64,000 nt of DNA from a virus, in IMG/VR virus record IMGVR_UViG_3300025617_000909, positions 1-64,000 of that record; one strand, given 5' to 3'. Each line of letters begins with the position of its first letter. The stretch's first letter is position 1. The position numbers and the translations under genes were made by a program. The notes below the pieces were generated by a model, which was not told the DNA's origin, did no database searches, and saw nothing but the letters and a program-made list of their open reading frames with translations. Below are positions 7,831 to 18,200 of this stretch, in pieces.

Positions 7831-10800
7831 CTAACGCCTGATCTGCGGTCTTGGGTATGTAACACCAGACGACGGTCTTGCTTTAAAATTCCGTTTGGGA
7901 AATGTATTTCCTTGTGCTTTTCTTTGTTGAATGTAACGCAACATTAAATTTGGTGCTCCTAACAGAGCTCCAATATCCTCATAATTTCCAGAATCAGTAT
8001 CACTTAAAGAATCCTTTTCTGCTAAATTTACAATAAGAGCTCTTGCTTCTTCGCAAGTCATTTCAGGATAAGTTTCACACAGACAAGCAATAACTCCTGC
8101 TACTTGGGGACTAGCCATTGATGTTCCGGAAATCTTAGCCACTCTATATGTGCCATTTCTAGGATCAGCGTAAGAACTCGCTGAAGTATAACCACTTTGA
8201 ATATAAGTGCCCGGCGCCCAAATAGTTACACCCGGTCCTCTATCACTATAGGAAGCAGGCGAATCACCTAATGTATCATAATCACCTACTGCTCCAACTA
8301 CAATAGTTGGTAGATCAAATCCTCCAGTTGCTGTTGTATCGTATCGTCCTGGCGAGCTACCTCTCATGTAATAGTAAGGAAAATCTACCGAATCAGGATA
8401 TCTGTTGCCCATTTCAAAAGTATTATCCCAATCTTGATCACCAGGCAGAGCATGATACCATTGTCCGTTACCTGCTGAACTTACGTTAATAATGCCTTCA
8501 TCAATAGCATCTTCAATGTCTCCGTCTAGAGCATCTACAGGAACTGGAATTCTCTTGTTGGCAATAAAACCAAAGTCATTAAGTTCTGCCGTTGTAAAAG
8601 GTACAATCGATGTATGGATGTTATTATTCTGTTCAATAGTAACTCTAAAATCATCTAAGTTACTTTCATCAAACCTTACTTCCCATCGTATTCCCGGTGA
8701 ACCTAGTGTGCCACTACTTGAAGCATCGCCTTCAAATACAATTCTATAATAATCTGTAGTAGTATTTTCTCCTACTATTATCTGGCCGTTCATGCTTGAA
8801 TGACTGCCGCATTGATAGTAATATGTTCCAGCCGCGGTAGGCGTCCAGCTAATTACTGTTCCCCCATACCCTCCTTGATTAGTAGCACCCGACACTTGGT
8901 TACTTGTTCCGTTGCCTTGAACTGTCTTTATATAAAGAGGATGAGCAAAGTTTGCGTTATTAGTAAATTGAATAGTATCACCGACAATACAATTAACTGT
9001 CGCGGAATCACCACTAACTGCTCCAGATCGGTCAGTACCATTTATTGCCCATGTTGTGTTACTGTTATTAATAGCAGTAAAACTATATGTGTTAACTGGA
9101 GTGCTGTATACTCCTGAAGATTCAGTTCCATAATAAATTCTTTGACAACTTGTATCACTACTTGCTCCATTTGTGCTAGCATTACCACTAGCTATCATAA
9201 TTTTAGGATACGGTATGTTAGAAGCAAAATATATAGGTTCATCAGTTGATCCCCCACCAAATGTTATATATCCGTTAGTTCCTACATATATTGTAGAGTA
9301 AGATTCGCTTAAAAAGTTTACATTAAATGGTAAATTTAAAGTCCAATACCCGTCATCGTTAGTACCTGTAGTAGGAGATGTGCTAGCAGTTAAATCACTA
9401 ACGCTGGCAATGCTGACATTGCTTTGCCCATTCGCAGTACGTGTAGCAGTTGCTGCCGGAGTAGTATCTTGTGTGACATTTAGAGTAACATCAATTAAAC
9501 TATCAAAAGTACAATTAGGGTTAGGCTCAATGCTGTAATTGGTAGTAATAGTTACAGTATAGGTGCCATCTTTGTTTACTGTAAAACTTTCTTCAATTCG
9601 AGCATTCACTGAAACACCTGTATATATACCATCTGTGTAAGTTGCTACAAGTATATTATCAGGATCTCTAATTTCGACTTTAATATCAAGAGATACTGTA
9701 TCAGTTGGAGTAGCATATGAAATGTCTTGAATAATATCTACAGTAAAGTCTCCATATCTTGTACCACCTTGTGGCAGTGTTTGTACACGAACTATGTTAG
9801 TGGTTGCAACTTTGCGTGAATCGTTGAGATATGCTCTAGTCCCACCCGACACCGTCCAGCCAGACCCGCCATCCCAACCTCCTGATGGAAACGGGTTAAG
9901 TGTTCCTTCTCTATTGCCGGGGGTTTCAGTTCCTGAAGTTGAACAATCAAAACTTACCCAATCAGCCTCGAGACCGTTGCCAGCATTATAGTTAAAGCCA
10001 GCTAACGAAGAATCACTAGACGAATCATATATTCCATTAAAACCTTTAAAACTACTAGCTCCTAGAGTACTTGTGTATCTTGTACCTCTGTATGTAACTG
10101 CGGTAATATCACTAAAACTCCATCGGTTTGGAAAAATACTCATACCCCAACTACTGTTAACTATTGTAGGATTTTTTACTCCTGTATCTGGATTGATATT
10201 TTTTTGTTTATGAAATTCTCTCACATAATCGTATACATACGGAAAAGTAGTGTCGCCAACATCGCCAGCGTAGTAAAACAAGTTATATAGGTTAGCATCT
10301 CTTGCCCATCCTTGGGTATTACCACCAACAGTTCCCATAACGTGTATAGCATGATAGTTACCGCTGGTATATTGACCGTACACATAATTACTACCTGCTT
10401 GGCCTTGTACTACATCATTATATAAAGCATACCAATCAATTAAGTTAACTCTTGATCCCCCAGTACCATCAGTGTTCACAGCGAACTCTGGATGTCCGAC
10501 TGCTTGCCCGTCTGAATCCATAATAATACAGTCTACATTTTTTCCGGTTTCTGTTAAGGTGATGGTTTGTGTGTTATCGCCAGACCACTCTCCTGCATTG
10601 CCGCCTTCGACACATCTTAGTAGACCCCAATTCTTATGATTTGAATTCTGTGTTCTTGTTCTATTGAAGTTTGCTGTTTGTGACACAGCATGGCTTTCTG
10701 GTTGTATTCCCATATCTTTAGGAAGTGGTTGAACTGATCTTACATCTGGATGTTGTTTTAAAGATATTGCTTCTTTTCTAGTTAGATAATATATTGTTGA

Positions 10801-10959
10801 TCTACTAGCAGGTCTTTTATCAAAAATCATTACTGATCGTTCTATTGAGGTGCCTTCGGGAATTGTTCCTGCTGTACCTAACTCATCATAAAGACGCTGA
10901 GTACCCTCGATGGTCTTAGCGGTTACGACATAACGTTTTTGTGTAACATCTCTTCCCAT
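7831..10959 (-). CDS. Subtilisin-like protease (S8) with embedded cupredoxin domain
   Basis: 1042 residues. The S8 catalytic set is visible: Asp148 (IIMDSD), His206 (HAIHVMGT), oxyanion Asn831 (SSAGN) and Ser947 (SGTSMASPQVAG). Between Asn-loop segments IVNSSWG (266-272) and SSAGN is an insertion of over 500 residues. It holds beta domains and, at about 630-732, a cupredoxin-like domain with complete type-1 copper ligands His673, Cys717, His720 and Met723 (C-x2-H-x2-M). Lies among fibre genes, so it is probably virion-borne and may cleave host surface or fibre proteins. Copper binding is inferred from the motif. Confidence 0.85.
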   Translation of the reverse strand: MGRDVTQKRYVVTAKTIEGTQRLYDELGTAGTIPEGTSIERSVMIFDKRPASRSTIYYLTRKEAISLKQHPDVRSVQPLPKDMGIQPESHAVSQTANFNRTRTQNSNHKNWGLLRCVEGGNAGEWSGDNTQTITLTETGKNVDCIIMDSDGQAVGHPEFAVNTDGTGGSRVNLIDWYALYNDVVQGQAGSNYVYGQYTSGNYHAIHVMGTVGGNTQGWARDANLYNLFYYAGDVGDTTFPYVYDYVREFHKQKNINPDTGVKNPTIVNSSWGMSIFPNRWSFSDITAVTYRGTRYTSTLGASSFKGFNGIYDSSSDSSLAGFNYNAGNGLEADWVSFDCSTSGTETPGNREGTLNPFPSGGWDGGSGWTVSGGTRAYLNDSRKVATTNIVRVQTLPQGGTRYGDFTVDIIQDISYATPTDTVSLDIKVEIRDPDNILVATYTDGIYTGVSVNARIEESFTVNKDGTYTVTITTNYSIEPNPNCTFDSLIDVTLNVTQDTTPAATATRTANGQSNVSIASVSDLTASTSPTTGTNDDGYWTLNLPFNVNFLSESYSTIYVGTNGYITFGGGSTDEPIYFASNIPYPKIMIASGNASTNGASSDTSCQRIYYGTESSGVYSTPVNTYSFTAINNSNTTWAINGTDRSGAVSGDSATVNCIVGDTIQFTNNANFAHPLYIKTVQGNGTSNQVSGATNQGGYGGTVISWTPTAAGTYYYQCGSHSSMNGQIIVGENTTTDYYRIVFEGDASSSGTLGSPGIRWEVRFDESNLDDFRVTIEQNNNIHTSIVPFTTAELNDFGFIANKRIPVPVDALDGDIEDAIDEGIINVSSAGNGQWYHALPGDQDWDNTFEMGNRYPDSVDFPYYYMRGSSPGRYDTTATGGFDLPTIVVGAVGDYDTLGDSPASYSDRGPGVTIWAPGTYIQSGYTSASSYADPRNGTYRVAKISGTSMASPQVAGVIACLCETYPEMTCEEARALIVNLAEKDSLSDTDSGNYEDIGALLGAPNLMLRYIQQRKAQGNTFPKRNFKARPSSGVTYPRPQIRR

Positions 10960-10963
10960 GCTA

Positions 10964-12220
10964 CTACGCCTCCATTTGAATTAATGTAAGAGTAACAGTG
11001 ATTGTTGTTGTGCTTCCTGATTTATTCTTTACTGCTATTGGTATATCTGTTGTAACTGGACTTTCATTATTGAATCCCATAACTGCCGGACTGATCAATA
11101 TTGTGTCTGCTCCTGTTGTAATAATTTCTGCCACAACACCTGCTCCTGGCGCAGGATCTGTTGTTTCTCCTCTAGAAGCATCTGCTGTTCTACTTGCTTG
11201 ATCTGTATAAATTCTAACCCATGACGCAGTGTCTACTTGAATTTTTAATAACATGTAGGCACTAAATGCTCCTTGTACAGTTGTATTTCCAACAACACCA
11301 TCAGCAATACTTGATGTAGATGCTGACTTGGTAGTTCTTGTTCCGAGTCCTGTACCAGACCCTCCGCCAGATACAACACCTGGTTCCCATTGTCCATTTG
11401 AATCGCTCCAAACAAGAGCCTCACCGTCTTGCGCACCAATTCGATCTAGTTTACTTGTGTTTAATACACCGTGTAATCCATCTACTAATACACCCGAGCT
11501 GTCGTCTGAATAAACACTACCTACTACATCGCCGTCTAAGTTACCAATAACATTACCAGTTAAATCACCAGTTACATCGCCGTCAACATTACCTGTTACA
11601 TTACCTGTTACATTACCTGTAAGTGTAGCATTAAGTGTTCCATTAATTGTAGTAGTATTTCCTGCCTTGCCGATAGTAACATTACCGGTTGTGGCACCAG
11701 TGCCAATGTCTACGGTTCCGCCAACAGCGCCGTCTATATCTACACCCGCAGTTGAAGTTATATTGATCCCACTATCGTTTACAGTTACAGATCCTGACGA
11801 GTCATCACCTAACACTACACTGCCGCTTGTGCCTCTATAGATGTTTAGTGCTGTACTTGCTCTGCCTTGTACAGTAGTTGTAACAACTTCTGTGTTTTCA
11901 ACATCTCCAACAATTTTACCTTCAGTTCCGTCAACCATCATTGCTGATGTTTGAGCAAAAACAGAACCTGTGAGGTCTGTTTCAATTGCTCCGACTGACA
12001 TGTTATTTGCGTAAATGTTATCCCATCTCTGTGTTGGAGTACCTAAGTCAAAAGTACCAACAATGTTAGGAGTAATATCTTGAGATATGTTTTGTAATAC
12101 ACCAGTTGTTGCCTGAGAACTAACAAAAGTAAAGTTATCATCAACTACCTTCAATGTTTCGTTTACTTTATCCCAGGTTAGTGGGTGGTTAGTTGAATTG
12201 TAAAGTGTTGTTAATGCCAT
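10964..12220 (-). CDS. Tail-fibre protein
   Basis: 418 residues. The head (WDKVNETLKVVDDNFTFV) is a divergent copy of the shared fibre attachment module. Residues about 190-235 are GNVTGNVTGNVDGDVTGDLTG-type repeats. A Ser/Gly-rich linker precedes a compact C-terminal beta domain. Its start codon overlaps the stop of the upstream fibre by one base. Confidence 0.75.
   Translation of the reverse strand: MALTTLYNSTNHPLTWDKVNETLKVVDDNFTFVSSQATTGVLQNISQDITPNIVGTFDLGTPTQRWDNIYANNMSVGAIETDLTGSVFAQTSAMMVDGTEGKIVGDVENTEVVTTTVQGRASTALNIYRGTSGSVVLGDDSSGSVTVNDSGINITSTAGVDIDGAVGGTVDIGTGATTGNVTIGKAGNTTTINGTLNATLTGNVTGNVTGNVDGDVTGDLTGNVIGNLDGDVVGSVYSDDSSGVLVDGLHGVLNTSKLDRIGAQDGEALVWSDSNGQWEPGVVSGGGSGTGLGTRTTKSASTSSIADGVVGNTTVQGAFSAYMLLKIQVDTASWVRIYTDQASRTADASRGETTDPAPGAGVVAEIITTGADTILISPAVMGFNNESPVTTDIPIAVKNKSGSTTTITVTLTLIQMEA
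11531..11622 (-). repeat. Tandem 12-base coding repeats
   Basis: Repeated units of ACATTACCTGTT within the fibre gene code for G-N-V-T. The most regular stretch is 11586-11622. Confidence 0.7.
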
Positions 12221-15200
12221 TATAGTCTCCCCACCGCTACTTCAATTAATCCTATCCTATCATCATTGTAAGGTTCAATAGCCTTACCGATGATTGTTCC
12301 AGGAGTTGCTGTGTCTTTCACACTCATAGCAACACCAGGTATTGAACTTGACACAATCAAATCTCCCTTTTCAATTTTTCCTACAACTTTACATGGTACA
12401 CGACCTTGTAATGCTATACAAACTTTTTCTCCAGGACAATCATTGTTCATAATGTATGCCGCTTGTTCACTAACTACGCCTGCTACTTTAGTAGTTGCTT
12501 CTGCGTTTGAAACAGTAACTTCTTTGTCACCACCAAACATCATTACAGTACCTCTATCGTATTGCTTGTCACCTTCGTAGTATTCTGCTAAGTCAGCCCA
12601 TGTTGCTTTAAATTGGCTAGAACCTCTCAAGCTCCATACACCTTGTACTTCGCCTGAGTTTGTTTCTGAACCTGTTGTTAAAAGGCCGCCATCGCCTACG
12701 TCGATAATACCAGCACTACCACCAGCTGATCTAAATTCGTGTGTTCTCGCTAGATACTGTGTGAAGTTGTCTGCCGCTACATCGCTGTATTGCATTTTAA
12801 TTGATACAGCACCGGATCCATCTTTAACAACAGTGTAATACGAATTATCTGCCGCGGAGTTTTCGTGCTTGCTTATAACTGTAGTTGTGGAAGCACCGTA
12901 GGTCATTCTTAAACCTTCTTGTGGAGTTCCACTTAATACACCATCACTAACATTAATAGTAATACTACCGTCTGCTGTAATATTTTCAAATCCTGATGTG
13001 CCAGCAAAAGACGCCGCACCATTAGTGTCTCTTCTCACAAATGTTTCTGCTGTATCAGCACTAGTAAACTCAATTGTGCCAAAAGCCGCCGCTGTGTTGC
13101 CAGCACTTTGTCTTACCATTACACCTACGGTTGGGAAGTCTGGGCGACGACAGCCTAAGCCATCATCAACGATTGTACTAGCATCAATTGGAACTGGAGG
13201 TCCGTCAATTGATTGACCTGGAGTACCTGGAGTATCTCGTCTAGCAAGTACTCTAGTATTTGTTGTAGCCAGCGCCTGGTTGTCTGTTAGATCGATTGCT
13301 GTAACATCAATGTGTTTTAGTTTTTCAAATCCAATACCATCATAGTACGCACCAGATCTCTTGTTATTGGTTGAACTCTTAAGATCTAAGTAACCGTTGT
13401 TTAATGTAAACACTAGATCATTTGCGCCGCCTAGTAATCCATAATGTCTCATGACAGCATTAACACTTAATGATCCGCCTCCGGAAGTGTCTGCTGGAAT
13501 TCTAAATGTATTGTTTGTTACATTTGTTGCTTTCCAATCGCCATTGATTGCTGTAACAACAGTTTCGCCTGAAATAACAACAGCATCGCCTTCGGTAATG
13601 CCATGATTAATATCTGTAGTGATTGTTGTATAATCGTCTCCGGCACCAGGTGATGTTTCTGCTGTGTACACATAAGCAGTAATTGTAATTCCATCTGGTT
13701 CAATAGCTCTAGCATTGTTCATTTTTAATTTGTGTTGTTCAATGCCAGCATCATAGTTAACGTCTGCGTTAACAATAACATTATCGTTAATTGTAGCAAC
13801 AATTTGCGGATCAGGATAGTTAGTTACTGTCGGAGTAATTGGATCTTGTACTCCAGCCGCATTTTGTTGGAATGTAAATGTCAATGCTCCGACAACAGTT
13901 GCGTTTGAAAACTCACTAGATCCATTAGATGTAAATGCTAAAATATCAGCACTTTCGATATAACTGTAATCTGGTTGTCTTCTAAGAGTATCACTGTCTG
14001 GTCTTGCTTCATACATCCAGCCTTCTGGAGCATCTTGAAGATTACCCATCTTCATATATGCTTTTCTAACAGCATCAGCTTCTCCCTCGATACCTACTTC
14101 AGGATCAGGAAGGTTCTTGATGCGTTCATCCCTCATTGTGATAGGACCTTTCATTTCCAAAGATCCATCAAGTGGTAAGTAGCCTGGGCCAATTAGTACA
14201 GTTTGTTCTCCACCTTCGTGTGTTAAACCTAATCGTCTATCAATATATCCTCTAATAGCCGCTTCGGTTGGAAGTGCTTGGTTACTTGCTTCACCAGCAC
14301 CGCCCATTGTAACATCGCCGGTAAATTCACTTACTGTTTCACCAGCCGCAAGTCTTAAACTTGTAATACCTTGTAAGTCAATCTTAGCATCAAGTGTAAC
14401 CTTACCAGTACCTTGGTCAACAGCAAAGAAGTTACCTACTCTGAAGTTACCTGACTGATCTGATGAAACCCAAAATACTCGTCCAGTTCCTTTTTCAACT
14501 GCTTCGTTTGATTGTAATGGAACATTATTTGGAGGTCCAAAGATGTTTGATGGATAGTTAGTATCTGCGTATGATCCAGTACCAATGTCTAAGAAATCAT
14601 GTCCTGTTGCTCTCATAGTTGAGATATTAACAGTAACTTCACCTACTGCTCCTGCTCTCAAACCTGCTTTGAGCTGTAGGAATTCTATACTATCTTCAAA
14701 TGCTTGAGTAGATCCGCCAAACAATTCAACAGTACCACTTGTAGCGGCCGCACCAAACGCACTACCGTCTGCTTTAGTAGTTAATGACTCGTCAGTATAT
14801 AATACAAATGTGTTTGATGTAACATCACCTGCGTAATACAAACCATTAAAGTTTGAATTGTCAGCACTAGTAATTCTAATTTGTCTACCTGGACGCAAGT
14901 CAAGTGTGCCTGAAACAGTTACAGTGATTGTAGTTGCCGCAGTAGCACCTGTTATTGTGTAGCTTCTGTTTACTAGTGTTTCATTTGAATCTGTTACGTT
15001 TCTAAATTTAACAACACCGTAACCTGAAACTCGTGTGCCGCCATCTAAAATATCAACTTCGTCGTAGCCTGTAATTTCATAAATGCTGTCTTTGTAACCA
15101 AAGATCATGCCGCCTGTGCTTACAGAACTACCGTCATAGATTACATAGCCTGTAGATCTTTTTGTAAGTCTTGCCGCATCAACTGGATCAAGTGACTGAA

Positions 15201-18200
15201 CTGTTATAGAATCATCACCTAAACCGTTAGCCCATGTTGGCGGAGTAAATCCTGACGTGTCTGCTAGTTTTAAGTTTAGGTTAACATACGGAAAACCGTC
15301 TTTGGTAGTAATTACTTGATCGTATTGTACAGCATCTGTTCCTGTAAAGCCATTGAATGACAATACACGAATAACTGCGTCATCAATACCAGCACTTTCA
15401 TCAAATACTAGTGCTGTTGAAGGTCTTGTACTTACTACTTGAACTTTGTCAGCAATTACATATTCTTCAAATACTCGAACAACAACTTCTTTACCCGCAG
15501 GAATGTCAGCGGCTAGTCCGCCTTCATTAAAGTCTTGGTCGATATTACATTCATACACACCGTCTGGTAATCCTGAATCTGAAACTGCTGAGATTTTGTA
15601 GAATCTATTACCAACAGTTGTGTTTGTACCGCCTGCTACTTTTGGATCATTAGAGTGATCTACTTCAATGAAGCATCCTGGGAATGGAGGATAACTTACT
15701 GAATCGATGAATATTCTTGTACCGGCTTTATCGTTAACAAATTCAATCGGACGATCTTCATATACTCTAGCAATCTGAATAGTTGGAAACTTTAGGCTTA
15801 CTCTATCAGGTACTTCGTTTGGATCAGCACCTTCTGATCGTAAACCATAAACACCATGTGCTGACGATCCGTTTAATGATCTAATCTGCGCACCATTGAG
15901 AGCATAATAAGCATTATAACAATAGTACGTAAACATTGATACTGATTCTACCAAGCCGTTGTTTGTAGCAAATACACCGTAACCCATATCGTTTACCTGT
16001 GTAAAGTCATTGCCCAACATTGACTTGTTACCTGGAGTTGTTAATGTAATTTTTCCTCCTGGTAGTTCATTATACGGCGTATCGAGAACACACTCATACA
16101 ACGGATAAATGTTTGGAATACCTGTTGAGTCTCCAAGTGCTTGATATGATTGTCCTGCTTGTGCTTCGTCGCCTGCCACTAGTGATTTAATATAACCAGT
16201 TGCTGTGTTAATTGAAGCAGTAATACCAGCATTAGTGAGATCTTGTGATGTTAAACTTAAATCTTGTTCAATGTGATAATTTAATGTATGAGTTGATCCA
16301 GTACCGGTGTCAACACCAAAGTCAATTTCAAACTCACTGCCTGGATCTCTTTCTTGTGCTCTAACAAGGTCTAATGTATCATAAAGTTTGAATCGATTTG
16401 CGTCTACAACAAAAGCATAATAGATTCCATCGTTGACTAATCTAGTACCACCTGACAGTCCAATGGAAGTTCCACCGCCATTTGAATATTGTAATCTATT
16501 ACCAGTTTTAAACCCGTGGTTTGTAATTGTAAATTCATTTGATACAAGATCAAGTACAGATGTTGGGTCAAAAGTCTGTCCAACAAACACACCACTTGGT
16601 GTTTGGTTGCTGATAATTTCAATTGCTCTAGATCTAATATGTTCGATAGCATCAATAGTTGCCGGCAATTGATTCACTAACTGTGGATCGCCTTCTGATG
16701 GAATAAGTTTTTTACCTGCTCTGTAATAACTATAACCTGCTCTGATTGAGTTGTTATAATACCCTTGTTCTAGATCACTAACGCCAGCATTAGGAGCGAT
16801 ACCAAACAAGTCGATACTCAATCCATCGATAATAAATCCTGAATCTCTAAAACAAGTGTCAACATTATAATCCAAATTAGGATAGTTTACGGCAAGATAA
16901 CCTATAGTATCTGCTTGAATAAATTCTTTGTTGGCTTGTAGCAATGCTTTAGCAGTGTACATTTTTTCACCGTAGCGAATAATATTTGCTACGATATCAA
17001 ACGCATTAATAACTACCTGCTCAGCACCGTTTAATTCGGCACCAGTAATTGATTGTATTTTTGTTTGAGCAACAGTACCTAATGCGTTCCATGTATTTTG
17101 TCTAACAACAGTGATAGCAATTTCTTTGGCTTTATCAATACTTGTAGCAGTTTCTGTTACTTGTCCTGCTACAACAGTTAATCCGCCTGAGAAGTATAAT
17201 CTACCTGCTCTTGTTGATTCCTCATAACCGCCATATAACACATCATGTACAACGGCGTCAACAATCAATCCAACATCACGTCTACATTTGTCTTCATCAA
17301 ACTGTGTAAAGTTCTGTGTTGCGATCCATTGTAAAACTTCTTCTTGGATGAATGATCTGTTCTGTTCAAGAAGTACTTTAGCATCAAAGAATGCTGTTTC
17401 AATTCTGTTGGTTAATGTAATCCTGTAGATGTTTTCACCGATATTAAACGATGTTGGAAGCTGTGGTTCACGTTGTAAGCCACCAATAATAACTTTATTT
17501 GGATTACCGCCTTCTGGATTTCTTGTTAATGGATTAGTTTCTTCGTCTCTGTAAAGTAAGATACCGTCTAGGTTACCCACAAAGCCATCAACAAACTGTC
17601 CACCGTGGAATGCTTTTGCGTTAATACTCTTAGCAAAAGAAGAACCTGTTTGACAATAAGGCGATTTTGAATTAATTTGGTTGTTTGGATCTAACACCAT
17701 CATAAAGCCGCCGTGTCCTTGAACACTGACGTTTCTCACAATAGTGGCATCGCCACACAAGAACACATCCATTTCGTCGTTGTTCTTAGGTTGACTTGAG
17801 AAGTCTAATGGGTCAGTTAGGTAATGATAACCGAAATCGTAAGGTGTAACTGTTAGACCATCAATAACTGTATCTCTACGGAAGAATACTCTTGACCAAA
17901 TACTTTCTGATACGCCTTGTTTTGGACGTATAATAGAACGTCTAAATTCATCACCACGTAATGAAACATTTGGTGCTAGCCTAATTGGAAAATGTTCGTA
18001 GTAGATACCAGTCTCTACCTGGATTGTTATCTGAACATCTTGCGCAGGATCGCCATACTGAATAACTTCTCCAGTTTGGAAAGTACCTTGTAATAGTTCT
18101 ACTTCAAAAATCTCTCTACCTTGAGCATCTATATCAGCATCATGTGAAATAATCTTAGCAATAGCGTTAGAATCAAAACCTCTTAGTAGCTGACCTTCTC

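Noticed and set aside
6429-11622. Non-coding tandem repeats in the fibre region
   Set aside because: The repeats keep the reading frame and code for GNVTGD-type units, so they belong to the proteins.
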